A stretch of DNA of 64,000 nt from Rhynchosporium graminicola (Eukaryota > Ascomycota > Leotiomycetes > Helotiales > Ploettnerulaceae). The notes under the pieces are model-generated. The model worked only from the letters and a program-made list of their open reading frames with translations, was not told where the DNA came from and did not search any database. Positions 11,940-23,199 of the stretch are shown here, in pieces. A program made the translations under genes and the position numbers. Where the stretch lies: assembly GCA_900074885.1 (NCBI GenBank), contig FJUW01000063.1, positions 124,001-188,000 on the forward strand, given 5' to 3'. Within the stretch, counting starts at the first letter, position 1. Each line of letters opens with the position of its first letter.

Positions 11940-12990
11940 TTAGCAAGTAGCTGGATCTTTGAAGTCTCGTAGATCGTATAGGTTACCCTGAAGCAGCGCT
12001 CTTAAAGAATTTCGAGGAAGCTTTGGAGCAGAGGACTTCTCGACATCATGAACAGGCGACAGTTCCATGCTCCTCTGTCCATAATTTTCGTCCTTGATAA
12101 TTCTAGCCTGCGCACTTTCGGATCACAGCATCTGTTACGTAACTTACCCAGACGCGACTGATTGCTACGATAGATCCTACCAATACTATAACAGCAATCA
12201 TAAACGAAGCTTTCTGTGTACCAACGATCTTGGTCGCGCACTCTGTAAAGGTACCTACGACATAGCGACCGCAATACTCAGCGTTGTCATCGTGCCAAAG
12301 CTTCCACTTACAGTAGTTTCTGGTTCCGCTGGGAAGACCTTGATAAATTCAGCCACCATCCAGCTTTCAAAGACGGTGCATAACAAAGTAGTCGCCGTTC
12401 CGCCGAGGATGCGACCGATGAAGAGAATCCCGATATCATCTGTCAATATGAAGAGAAATGATATCGAGTAAGTGACATGTAAAGTGATGTAGGCCAGTCT
12501 TCGACCATAGTTATCGGCCAGTTTTCTAGCAACTGCGGCTGCAACTGCTGCAGATAAGACCCCCGTCATCAAAAATGCGGCCACTCGGCCCTCACCAAAT
12601 ACTTTCTGATCTATCTAACTATTATTATCGATCGAAGAGTCACGAGACGAGAATTTAGGTACCTGCGTAAATCGAATAAATGTGTGGCCCCTTGCAAGTC
12701 AGTCAAGCATATTGATTTGTTCCAGACGTGTTTTCCCTTAACATACTTGAAGCCAGTCGACACCATTGACTGCTAGATAGATTGGTGACTTCACTTGAAT
12801 ATCTTCAGCTTCTGCCTCGCGCTTTGCCTCTTTCTTATAACATTGAGCGGACAATTAAAATCATTCTAAAGAACTTGGAAGCTGTGTATGTATGGAAAAT
12901 TTCTAAAGAACAGTACAGAGCATGGTAGCCGGAAGCGATAAGAAGACATATGCAAGCTGCTAAGGGGATGATTGAATTTAGGCTTCTTTT
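11940..12990 (-). pseudogene. MFS transporter, MFSD5/molybdate-anion type, truncated and frameshifted
   Basis: Matches the N-terminal half of the MFSD5-like transporter family. Readable pieces on the minus strand are YLAVNGVDWLQ (exon 12747 to about 12838), GPHIYSIYA (12663-12690), then from 12610 downward DQKVFGEG, LADNYGRRLAYI, GRILGGTATTLL and FESWMVAEF, which correspond to the first transmembrane helices and the conserved loop. After IAVAMS at about 12257 the frame must slip by one base to continue as VGTFTECATKIVGTQ. After a further intron and DENYG the reading ends at 11940, where intact family members still have six more helices. The first exon is unclear (an ATG near 12990). One frameshift plus loss of the second half argue for a dead gene. 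Confidence 0.7.
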
Positions 12991-13378
12991 CATGGGAAGG
13001 TAGACGAAGAAGGGAGCTCTGATAGAAGTACCAATGGAAAAACTGAAGGAGAGGGGGGAATTTTGTTTGTGTGTGTGGAGTTCCGGAGTTGATCGGCCGG
13101 GATTTTCATCCCCCCAAAATACAACGAAACTTGAGTGGGAGAGTGAGAAACGTGTTCTGTGTAAAGAATAGTGGTAGAGACGGGATTGGTTTGGACTGGT
13201 TGTAATTCACCAACCGAGTGAAGGATTCTATCGCCTTGACAATTAAGTTATGGTCGCCGGTTCCAAACACTTTGCCAGTGCTGTTGGTGAAAGGGACATA
13301 AGAGTTGCGTTGATTTTATGATGGCATTGTCTCGCCTTATCGCTCTGAGAAGTTTGTCCCAAAACGGCCATTTATCAA
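12991..13378. other. Intergenic, no gene seen
   Basis: Between the broken MFS gene and the secreted-protein gene. Nothing recognised. Confidence 0.4.
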
Positions 13379-14312
13379 TCATCGCATAATCCACTTCTCA
13401 TCCCTAAGCGGAATCCACCAACCTCGATACAGCTTGAAACAAGAAAACGTATATTTTGAAACAGGAAACATAGGCAGGGAGTCTCCAGAAGTACAATCGG
13501 TACTGTCATGCTTCTCTCTAAGAAGTTTGGACTTGGATCCATCCTGCTTGTGGTTAGCGTCTTCTTTCTTGGAACGATTTGACAAGAAATTCAAATAGAC
13601 CTACCGATGCCGGTTTGTCGTACCAGTGACAGCTGCCACCAAGGTATGATCCCCCATTCGAGTTACCCTGGCAGTTCCATGCTAGATAATTCACGACTCC
13701 ACCGACTAGAGCAACAAAACTCAGCGAAACTCTTATTCTGAAGAGCACAGATAACGAAACTTACAGCTAACCTGGTCCATGCATTCATATTGTGATTCGG
13801 AGCTTGTATTAACGATATAGGCCTGGCAGCTACCCCAATTGTAATAGTAGGTCCAGCCTGCTGCAAGATTCAAGCCTCCATCATTTTGGACGGAAGAGGC
13901 CAGAGAAGAGCAGTCTTTCAAAAGTCAGCCAGGCAAAGTTAGTGGGCAGGAGTTTTTACCGTTAGGATTCGGGCCACCGTTACCACTGTTACAGTAGATG
14001 GTGCAAGGAGCGCCACAAAGATTGCGGTTTCGCGCCTTCAGCTTTTTGCTAGCTTCAACTGCAGTGTTGCGGGACGTGAGGTATGTCTCTACCATCTGGC
14101 AGCGGCTCTCAATAAGATCTTTACCATCAAAAGCCTTGGTACTGATCGTTTCGGTGCCGGGGATACAGACTGGGAGCCGCATTAGTAATAGGTACGAAGA
14201 CCAGGAAGGTTAGAGAATAAGATGACCTACCAGCAGGAGCCGGAAGAGTTGCGGCAAAGGCCAAAGATGACAGGAGAGCTATAGTAATAGCTACGGGTAT
14301 ATTTGACTTCAT
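13379..14312 (-). CDS. Cysteine-rich secreted protein, hypothetical
   Basis: Exons on the minus strand are 14231-14312, 13960-14169, 13765-13914 and a last exon ending at 13705. The N terminus MKSNIPVAITIALLSSLAFA is a signal peptide. The mature part holds about a dozen Cys (blocks CGAPCTIYC, WGSCQAY, YECMDQ, AWNCQG, GGSCHWYDKPAS), so an extracellular, disulphide-bonded protein of about 200 residues is likely. Two 3' ends are possible: reading straight on to a stop at 13554, or splicing at gtaggt (just after KPAS) to a frame ending at 13379. The donor gtaagt before 13765 was chosen over an upstream gttagc because it alone keeps the frame. No known domain. Could be an effector or a surface protein. 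Confidence 0.7.
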
Positions 14313-14410
14313 AGTGACTTGTTGATTTTGTTGTATGTTATGAGATCGCAGGTAGCTTCAGAATAATGGATCGAGTATGAAGGTTTCAAAGAATATTGAT
14401 CATGCGATAT

Positions 14411-14422
14411 GTGATTTATATA
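14411..14422 (-). promoter_or_regulatory. TATA box of the Cys-rich secreted gene
   Basis: Read on the minus strand the sequence is GTATATAAATC, about 100 bases upstream of the ATG at 14312. Good match to a TATA element at a plausible distance; assigned by position only. Confidence 0.45.
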
Positions 14423-17400
14423 CTCAACAAGACTGTACCAAAAAGGACGACTCAACAGTATGATGTATCATGAAGGCCGCATCTCCAGCTCATCTTTTTT
14501 TATGCAGTTTTTCAATACATATGCAGCTCCTAAGCTGCTTCTGTCCAAAGAGATGTCTGTTTACGTCAAGAAGATGATCTTTGCTACGTTGAGCAAACCC
14601 CAAGAGCAACCGACAAACTAAAGCGGTTGCAATAGACACGGGTGATAGAGCTCATGACCTGCTTTCGTCCCCATTCGCAATATTTCCTGCTTGCACTTGA
14701 AGAAATTACTGCACTATCAACGCACCATTGCAGACTGAATCATACAATGATGGCCAGATAGCTAGATCGCGCGAAAAGCCTCGCAGTTGCCAAATCTCGT
14801 ACGTTCTGTGCATGTAAGGCAGTACCTCTAGATTTCTTGTTTGTCTTATAACGAGCTAGATTAGCATTACCCGTAGTTGTTAGATAGTAGCGCTCGCATC
14901 AAGTCTGTCCCTTGTTAACATGAGGTGGAATTGAGCTCCTTTTGTCAGATATCGATTTAGCGAATATTTTCTTTAGCAGATACATTGTGCTGATAGGCTA
15001 AATCTATCACCACGGAAAATCACCTCAATACTCTACTTTGTGTGGAGAATACGTTTGCCGTTCGGATGGTAACCACAATCTGCGAATACCTCGCTTGAGG
15101 ACTTTTGTTTACCCTGGAAAAGCCCTACTCCGAGAAACTAGAGGCCCTCCCGCCAGGGGTCAATTAGAATAATTCTATTCTAAGGTACGGAGCTTTGCCA
15201 AGAGACTAGCTCTAATAAAATGGCAATCGCTAGATTATCCACTAGGGAGTGTAAGGCCGCCGTTCGAACGGCAATAATTTACTCTTTACTAGATACCTCG
15301 CTTAAGCTATTTTGCTCTAAAATCCCCTTGCCCCCCTTGAGCACTCAGACGACTTGGCCCAGTTCGCCTAGTGATTGTCTGAAGTCCTAGATAAAGTCGT
15401 GAAAACTACTCTAGGAATTTGCGTGAAGAGAGATTTTCGGACCTGGCAGAAAACATCTCCATGATTATGCAAAAGGACCCTAGTATATAGCCATAATTCG
15501 TCACCTCTACGAGTGTAAGATTTAAGGACGGGCACGGCCCGCCCCGAACCAGACGTAAGAAATTTAGATGCACGATGAGCAATAGTACGATCCACTTAAT
15601 TATTCACCTCCTCTTCTTGATAGATGGGGCGGCCACAAGGATTCTGCAGATAAAGAGCTTTGACAACCAATAATACATAAGACACGAGAGCTGACAGCAG
15701 ATCGCTCGAAACAGCGCCTTCGGACCTACGAAACAGACAAAATTTGACGAGGCGCAAGTGCTACATACATAGTCATACCACTGGACTAAGAACTAATAGA
15801 GAGGATGCTGCTATTTTCCAATCCAATTCGATCGTAAATGTTGGAGAATACATAGGCTCTACTACAGACCCTTATGAGCTGCTATCAAGAGTACCCAAGA
15901 CTATGAGGCGGGATAACGCATGCATAGAAGTACAGTGAAATCCTTGGTGTGAGCTGACCTTTGCTAGGCCTTGTTAGGAAGGTAGAGAGGCTCGGCCAAC
16001 GACTGTTCGGCCGGCTCTTCATGTTTGCAACCGTCGAAAAGACCCTACGATTTAGATCATTGTTGCAAGTCAGGCGCATCGGATCATCAAGTCGTGGCGT
16101 CTGTTCTTCAAAAGATCTATGATGGAGTGAGGGGTAAAGAGATTAGACGATGCGCAAGTTGGCAAAAACAGCCGGGCAATGTGGGCAGCAACTCAGAAGA
16201 GACTGATGTGATGAAAAGGGTCAATATCTGGAAGTCGCAAAGAAGCAAGTTTCCCAAAATATATTAAACCATCCTTCCACAAGTGTGTCGACGACACATA
16301 ACCATAAAGCGATCTTGGTAGAGGCGTCGCCTCCTTATGGCCCGGCATAATGGTTATTCCGAAACCTCACTGCTTATTTCGAGGTATGCAACACAATTAG
16401 ACAGCATTCGTGATGCGCCATCAAAGTACTCATAGACTGCTTCCTAGGGTACCTTCACCAACGAGGTCGGCTTGTGGTGAAAACCGGGGGGACGGGGGGG
16501 TTGGGTGCGGGGGGCTGGCCATCGCTATCTCTTTTCTCCTGCCGGTTCGTATTCATAGTATACTCTACGGCCTCGCTTCATCCTTTTCCGACACCGTCCT
16601 AGGCACAGGAAAACACGCGAGCTGTTCGATGAATGAACATCACCCGTGATATTATGTTTAGAAAGAGACGACCCCAAGAAGTCTGATTCGTGCTACGTGT
16701 GCTGCTATCGGGCTCGAAATGACGTTAGAAATTGCTCACTGCGAGTACCATTGGGGGAGCCTATCAAATCTCACCTAGAGGAAGCTGACGGGATTGCGAA
16801 CCAGCAACAATGCAGAGAAGATTGTTACGTATTTAGGCGGCGTTCATTCGGCTTTTGTGAAGTCAGCTAAACAAGCCATATCCTTATTTCTTTGCTAGTC
16901 TTTAAAAGCGAAACTTTGCAAATGGTCTTGACCTGGAAAGCTGTATCCTGAGCTGTATTCCGAGAAGATACTCGAGTTTGGACGCCGAGCATTTGTTTCG
17001 AGTTTCCACACGAAATGTGCTGGTTACGTCGCCGAGGTCTTTGTTTGACAAAGGTAGATTGTGGACGCCAAGGGCACACACTCTGAACGCATGGATCCCG
17101 AGTGTTTAGGGACTTGGAGCTTGGCACCTTTACGAATCTAGACCACGTTCTCCACCTGCGCCCTGCCAGGGAAGAATAGCAATGGCTAAGAGATGTCTCC
17201 TCTTGTCGTCGTCTTCCCTGGGACGTAGACATATCGCTCGCTTTCTGTCCTAATTATCTCTCTGGCTATATCGGAGATTCATGTTCGAATTGAAAATTTG
17301 TCCCACGATTCTGATTGACTGCGAAAACGATGCTCATCCCTTGATAATAGGTAGGTCGAGACGAGATGCGGTTACGCCGTGACATGAGAACAGCCAACAG

Positions 17401-17473
17401 TACACAAATCTAGCTCATTCCAAGACATGGGTAGATGTCTCCACATTCCACGTCTGCAGGTTGAAACATCTTC
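14423..17473. other. Gene-poor region of about 3 kb
   Basis: No convincing gene on either strand. Frames at 15744-15938, 16025-16267, 16410-16649 and 16646-16870 are short with no domain; the 121-codon minus frame at 16867-17232 has no signal peptide or homologue I recognise. Around 15120-15340 one frame is interrupted by many TAG/TAA codons, which could be a degraded element, but no family is recognisable. A perfect 14-bp palindrome GCCGTTCGAACGGC lies at 15259-15272. Confidence 0.45.
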
Positions 17474-17482
17474 TTATAAAAC
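17474..17482 (+). promoter_or_regulatory. TATA box of the methyltransferase gene
   Basis: TTATAAAAC about 60 bases before the ATG at 17536. Positional assignment. Confidence 0.45.
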
Positions 17483-17535
17483 CGGTCGAGTAAGAGAATG
17501 ATATTTCAGATCTGTGTCGATTTTCATCTGTGAGG

Positions 17536-18497
17536 ATGTCAAAACTTTGGAATCCCATCACCATATCCGCAATTGTTGGGATCGTTTTTCTGTTTGCAAC
17601 ATTATGGCTTCTCCGCTCTCGGGACGACTTTCATCGCCAGCAGATTGAGACAATGGCACCGGATATTGTTGAACCAGGAGCCATACAGCCTGAAGATATC
17701 GAAATTGTAAAGACAAAAGGGCCTCTTTTGTCGTTCTTGGAAATTGCGACAAAACATGGAACGGACAAAGTGAGCCCGCATCACTACAACCACAGTATGG
17801 TCCTCAACGAGTCAACGATTCAATAAAATGTTTACACCGCTAATATGTAGAGTGTATGAGAAGTATCTTGATCCCGTTCGAGATCGGCCCTTGAAGATGC
17901 TTGAGATTGCGCTCGGTTGCAATATGGCGTACGGTCCTGGAAAATCTTACTATACATGGCTGGAGTTCCTTCCTCGTGTTGATTTGGTCAGTCATGAGTT
18001 TTTAGAGTTTCAAGACGGAAGTCTGTTGACGTAGCATGTAGTATTACATCGAATATGACGGTGCATGTGTCGAGAAGTGGTCCAAGGATATGACGAACGT
18101 TAAAGTATTTACGGGCGATCAAGCAGACGCTAGGTTTCTCGAAACCTTCATCTCAGCTTCAGGAGGAGGATTTGATATCATTATTGACGACGGAGGTCAT
18201 TTCATGAATCAACAGCTCACCTCGTTGAACAAGCTCTTCCCAATCGTCAAGCCTGGCGGTATCTACTTCATCGAAGACCTTGCGACTAGCTATCAGGAAG
18301 GATATGGAGCGACAGAGGGCAAGCCGACGATGATTGGAATGGTGAAAGAGCTGCTCGACGATTTGAATAGGAATGTTGGCGGTCCAGGCTTGAAGGACGG
18401 GAATAATGTAGGTAAGGAGATGAGCAGTATTGAATGTGGAGAGGAGATCTGTGCTTTCTTCAAAAAAGATTTGGGGATCACGGAGATCAGATCATAA
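17536..18497 (+). CDS. Methyltransferase, hard-surface-induced protein 5-like
   Basis: Predicted SAM-dependent O-methyltransferase of the CmcI/rhamnosyl-methyltransferase kind; fungal members include the hard-surface-induced protein 5 of Colletotrichum. Exons 17536-17794, 17853-17986 and 18042-18497 give 282 residues. An uncleaved signal anchor lies at residues 8-28 (ITISAIVGIVFLFATLWLL), so the enzyme is probably a type II membrane protein facing the secretory lumen. Family motifs are EIATKHGTDKVSPHHY, HMYEKYLDPVRDRPLKMLEI, YGPGKSYYTWLE, the acidic IIIDDGGHFMNQQ and KPGGIYFIEDLATSY. The second exon acceptor at 17852 was chosen because it alone gives HHYNHMYEKYL. Intact. Surface induction is known for the family, not shown here. 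Confidence 0.88.
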
Positions 18498-19428
18498 AGG
18501 CTGCTCATGAATGACAAAGCTTTAAATGAATCTGATCGTGTATTCCGAAATGTTTAATTATCCTCCCAAAGTGATTGGAGTAACCAGTTTTAGTGATAGC
18601 TCCAGGCACGAAAGTCAAGCGAGGCCCCTAAAGCTTAGCGAGCCCCACCCAAACAATCACGAACTCCACCAGTCGCTTCTACCTGCATACTCGCAGTATG
18701 AACATTCAACGTCAAAAGTCTAATGAGGATCACTTTTCCTTGCGGGCCGAGTATTCAGCTGCTAAACGCTCGGCCCTTCGTATGGTTTCATATTTTCTAC
18801 CAAGCAAAGGATGTGAGCCATCAGATTGGGTCATCGCTACTTCAAATCGCAACCCGACTCATGCATCAATATAGTTTACACGAGACACGAACTAACTTTT
18901 CCTACACAAGCATAAAAGGTAACTCCGCCCGAAAGCTTGATGGGATGAAGCTCATCATCATCTGGACAGTGGCTAGACACCTGCATCCATTAACCAGGCA
19001 AAGCAAGGTGCCCGACGCGCACGAGCAATCCGTTACCAAACATGTTTCGTCCCCCATCCCAGAATCTTCGCGAACCTCAAAACAAAGCTTAAATACACAG
19101 CCGAAGATCTGATTGGATACCAAAGTGTTGACTTTGCTGGTGAGACCAAAGACCACCGCATCGAAAGATGAATGGAAACAATTCGTCCGATGTTGTTATG
19201 AGCAACACAGTTTTCGGCTCTGCTTTCACACGATCCGGAAGATGGATGAAGTTTGAGCATGTATGGACGGGAGCCTAATTATAAGCATAACCAATCGAAT
19301 CTTTCCTTCTTGTTTCCGGAAGGGCGTTGAATGATGAAGTATAATTGTTTAGGGAAACGTCTACTGACTCGTTTCTCGCCATGAAGACTTCTACGGTAGT
19401 TACTACAGATTCTAGATGGTCTGGCTCT
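18498..19428. other. Intergenic, no gene seen
   Basis: Only chance frames (for example 18723-19112). An 8-bp hairpin stem GGGCCGAG/CTCGGCCC spans 18744-18751 and 18769-18776; function unknown. Confidence 0.4.
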
Positions 19429-19439
19429 GGATATAAAGG
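19429..19439 (+). promoter_or_regulatory. TATA box of the repeat-protein gene
   Basis: GGATATAAAGG about 220 bases before the ATG at 19659, followed by a pyrimidine-rich leader. Positional assignment. Confidence 0.4.
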
Positions 19440-19467
19440 TCCTGCCTCCTTCCCCCAATCTTATCTC

Positions 19468-19555
19468 AGTATCACTATCACTATCACTATTACTACCAGT
19501 ACCAGTATAACTATCGCTATCACTATCATATCATCATCATCACCATCAATCGTAT
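19468..19555. repeat. TATCAC-type microsatellite in the 5' leader
   Basis: Imperfect run of hexamer units around CTATCA/TATCAC followed by TCATCA triplets, between the TATA element and the start codon of the repeat-protein gene, so it is probably transcribed as 5' UTR. Confidence 0.7.
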
Positions 19556-19658
19556 TCTCTAATCACAGGCTGCGCCTTATACGACTTCAGGTTTTCAAAG
19601 ATATATCTTCTCAACAATCATTAAAATCAGCTACCAACTACACAACACTTTCGCCAAT

Positions 19659-20865
19659 ATGCCTTCCATCAACTCCGTCTTCACCTTCGCTCTCTTCGCC
19701 CCTCTCATCCTTGCCGCTCCTCTCTCCGGTCCAACTCTCAATGAGCGCGCCGGCACTGCAGTTACTGGAGGAAACAATGGCGGCGCCACTACCGGAGGAG
19801 CCACCGGTGGTGCTAAAGGTGCAAATGGCGGTGGAAACGCAGCAAAGGGGGCCAATGGAGCCACCAATGGAGCAGCAACTGGCGGAGCCACTGGGGGGGC
19901 CACTGGAGGAGCCACTGGGGGAGCCACTGGAGCAGCTACTGGGGGAGCAGGAGGAGCTTGCTCAGCTAACGTCAACAAATTAGTCGCTGGCATCAACGCC
20001 AATATCGCTCTCCAAAAGCAAGAACAGTCTCAGCTTGCTGTCGTCCAAAAGATTGTCGATGGCGGCAACACAGACCCGCAAGCTTTTGGCACTGCGAAGA
20101 ACAAATTCATCAACATTGTGAACTCGGGTATCACTCAAAGACAGAACAACCAGGCTCTTGCTGGAAATAACAGCCCGGCTGCTGCTGGATTGGCTACCGT
20201 AAGTTTTGCCGCTCCGCGACCTGAAGATGATCTAAGAAGATCAGTCTCTGGAGTCCTTGAAGACAGTTGCTGATTTCTGCTTTGAATATAGGTCGCCAAT
20301 GCTCAGGCTGCGGAATTGAAGGCCGTCTCAGGATTGACTGGAGATAAGGCGACGGATGATGCCACATTCGCTTCTTTGGCCCCCATGTTTTCTGGTGGAA
20401 TTGGACAGAACCAGAAGAATGCTAAGGCGGTATGTTTACCCATTTGCCTTGCCATCATGACTGTACGTCTCTATTGCAAATATGCTGACATAAATGTGAA
20501 TTCAGGCGGCTAATGGATGCACTGCTACCGGTGGCACTGGAGCAACAGGTGGTGCAGCGGCCGGTGGCAACGGAGCTACTGGTGGCAATGGAGGTGCTGG
20601 TGGCAAGGGAGGAGCGAACGGTGCCAATGCCGCGAGCGCCGGTGGAAATGGAGCGAAGAAGGCCGCCTCTGCTGCATCTAATGCTTCCGATGCCTCTGAT
20701 GCTTCTGACTCCTCTGATGCTTCTGACTCCTCTGATGCTTCTGATTCCTCTGATGCTTCTGATGCTTCCAAGGCCTCTAAGGGCAACGGTGCAAAGAAGA
20801 ACAACGGGGCTAACGGTGCCAATGCTGCGACTGGTGCCGGTGGTGCAGGTAAGAAGAGTCAGTGA
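19659..20865 (+). CDS. Secreted Gly/Ala/Thr- and Ser/Asp-repeat protein
   Basis: Exons 19659-20198, 20292-20429 and 20506-20865 give 345 residues. The signal peptide is MPSINSVFTFALFAPLILAA. The mature protein is built in three parts: a Gly/Ala/Thr-rich repeat zone (GGATGGATGG units, about residues 40-105) with few charged residues; a helical middle (NVNKLVAGINANIALQKQEQ to about residue 226) of the kind seen in uncharacterised ascomycete secreted proteins; and a C-terminal low-complexity zone of GGNGA units, then an Ala/Ser/Asp run (SDASDSSDASDS) and Lys-rich GNGAKKNNGA. Only two Cys are present. Probably a cell-wall or extracellular-matrix protein. Repeat units are near-identical in DNA, so copy number is likely to vary between strains. 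Function unknown. Confidence 0.82.
19862..19951. repeat. Tandem GGAGCCACTGG units (coding)
   Basis: Near-identical short units of about 12-15 bp encoding GGATGGAT, inside exon 1 of the repeat protein. Prone to slippage; the opposite strand is open as a consequence of the periodicity. Confidence 0.75.
20692..20768. repeat. Tandem TCTGATGCTTCTGA units (coding)
   Basis: About five copies of a 15-bp unit encoding SDASD/SDSSD in the last exon of the repeat protein. Confidence 0.8.
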
Positions 20866-22331
20866 GCATTTTATCCGGAAGCATTGTGGACGGGATTGTC
20901 GTGTCTGATGTGTCAGGGATTTTTGTAATTTTTGACGGATCGAGCGATCAATGTGCAGGACACAAGAGGAAGAGTGCGAGAAAGGATGAGTAGTATGTAT
21001 TTGATAGATAGAATATTAAAAGATCATTTTATGATAGATGATGATGCGAAGAACAATGTCATAGGGTGATTTCAATGAGATTTAAAATTATTCAAGTATG
21101 CAAAGGCTTGACTTTGGTAAAGCAAGGAAACGTCCTTCAAGTCTCTCCTCTTCTGCAAACTCTTGAAACTCGTTTATACACAGGCCTTGATCCTTCTCTT
21201 TCCACATACCTTTTCATGTTGAAGTCACCTGACTAGCTATTACCCCTAGTACCATTCATTAAAATCTCCCATTCTCAGATCCTCATAACATTCTCTAATA
21301 TCACTCTAGGGCTTCGCAGCCTAATAAAGTATAAGCACTCATCGTCAGCCTCCCGAAGGATATCACAACACCTGAAGTCAAAACTATCATCGACCTACTA
21401 TCAATTTCTCATTGCGCAGAGAAGTGAGAATACATGCTATCAAACCCTTCAGGTTAAGTTCTTAATACAGTCCGTATATGATTTGACGAAGCATATACGA
21501 CAAATTGAATCCGAAGACAGCTATCCTGATCCCTCTGCTTACTGCTGCCATGTATCAAACTGTGTCGAGATAAAACTCTGACGAGGTGTTCTCAGAACCT
21601 ACTGCAATGGACGATAGTAGTAAGCGGTGGTGTGAAAGAGGGATATCTCTAGCATCCCAGTCTTTTCTCGTATTCTATCCACAATAGTACGAGAGCCCAC
21701 TAGCATCAATAATCCAGAAGCTTGTGCATGTAGAAGAAGCTGAATTTGCAAAACACTTCTTGTCATATGCGTTTTCCACTCCGTGATCTTCCTTGCCACT
21801 CTGAAATTATTATCTTCACCATATCTCACTCTCGAATCGGCCTGTCCGTTTACTATTTTCCTCTTCAGATATGTCATTCTTGGAAGAGTCACTACGTAAG
21901 AAGGATTAGATAACGTCAGGGTAGTGATTGACTTGAGTTGAATTGAGCACGGGCTCGTACTCAACTGAACTTCCGAAGCATCACATCCAGAGCGAACATA
22001 CCACCGATATTGAGTGCATTCGGCTCACTTCAGACTCTCTGTACCCGTGCCTCCACCTCCCTTAGTTTGAGTAGCATTAAGGAACCCGCCTCGGTCAACT
22101 CATACCATACGACCTTTGCCATCCGTGATAGGCTGATATAGCCATTACCATTTGAAAAATCTCGCATGCCACGCAGATTCAAACAACAGACTCGTTTTCG
22201 TAATCCTCGAGAGTCGAGACCAAACTTCAGAAAGAAAGAAAACAGTGTGATTGTAGAATACTGCTTATTTCATCTCCAGTACAGAGACGTGAAAGTGTAG
22301 CTGGAAAGGCGTAGATCGCTGCCGCGATGAA
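20866..22331. other. Intergenic, no gene seen
   Basis: 3' flank of the repeat-protein gene and following spacer. The 121-codon minus frame at 21599-21964 has no domain or signal peptide. Confidence 0.4.
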
Positions 22332-22350
22332 AGCGCTTTTCAAAAGCGCT
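22332..22350. repeat. Perfect hairpin, 9-bp arms
   Basis: AGCGCTTTT-C-AAAAGCGCT, a perfect inverted repeat with a one-base centre. It is not next to any recognised gene; could form a cruciform or mark a degraded element end. Confidence 0.6.
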
Positions 22351-23199
22351 AAAGCAGATAAAGTTGTGGGTATGGTGCGATCTTGCTCCGTTCCAAAAAC
22401 AACAAAAAAAGTTGTTTTGATATATGAGATGTGATTTCAAGCTTCGCTTGAGTAGTATGTTGCTGTTGAGGCATACGCCTTGGTTTTCCTTGACGATTCA
22501 TTGTACAGTACAGCAGCAGTGCTCTACATGATTTCGCGTCTACTATAATCGAATGGCGTCGATTCAAGTAGATGATAGAGTCTTCCGGGTAGTAAAGTAC
22601 GAGGTAAAATAGATAGGGGAAGTTAGAGACAGGGGGTAGAAAATCTTTTGATGACAACAGTAACAAGGCAACGTTAAGATGCCCTAGAAAAGACAGAGAA
22701 ATCGGAGTTATACAGCTATCTATAATACGACTCCATAGCAAGCCACATTTTCATAATTAGGCGACTTCTAAGTCATTAATAAGCAAGCAGTTGTCTCAAT
22801 CCAGACTTTGTATTCAGTGGTGGTTTGAAAGGCGGCCACAAACTCGGATCTTTCCACCCAGTATACTCTGACTTGTTCGTTATTCTCCTGTGGTCTGTGG
22901 TGGAGAGATCCATCATCAGCCTATTGGATAAACAGAGTGACAGTCTGCATATCGCCATTACAGCGAGTACAATCGTCACGCCTCTTACTAGCAGCGTTTG
23001 TCCCCATCTCGCACAGAACCCAAGAGAGGGTTCGATTCCCTAGACTAGTCTTTTTCTATGATACTTGTGGTGCGGTTACTAGGTAATTATTCTTTAATCA
23101 CAATCTCGATGATTTGACATTGCGAGGTCTGTGGTTTGAAGCTTATATACTAACGTGGAGGAGTATGATGGGTAGTCCTAGATGGTATGGAATTACTAA
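22351..23199. other. Intergenic, with a Pol III B-box-like site
   Basis: No gene recognised. GGTTCGATTCC at 23029-23039 matches the Pol III B-box consensus exactly and is followed by a TTTTT run at 23051-23055, but no cloverleaf can be drawn, so it is not called as a tRNA. Confidence 0.4.

Noticed and set aside
15120..15340. Possible RIP-mutated transposase
   Set aside because: Many TAG/TAA codons in one frame are suggestive, but no transposase motif or terminal repeats could be matched.
16867..17232. 121-codon minus-strand ORF upstream of the methyltransferase
   Set aside because: No domain, no signal peptide, Arg/Ser-rich chance composition, and no splice-supported extension.
18723..19112. 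129-codon plus-strand ORF
   Set aside because: No signal peptide or domain; sits in spacer sequence with frames open on both strands.
20502..20822. Minus-strand frame rich in EASEASEE
   Set aside because: Mirror of the coding tandem repeats on the plus strand.
21599..21964. 121-codon minus-strand ORF
   Set aside because: No recognisable family and isolated in gene-free sequence. Not enough to call a gene.
22978..23055. tRNA gene suggested by a T-loop-like GGTTCGATTCC
   Set aside because: The acceptor stem does not pair over seven bases, the T stem has a mismatch, and no D or anticodon arm fits the available length.
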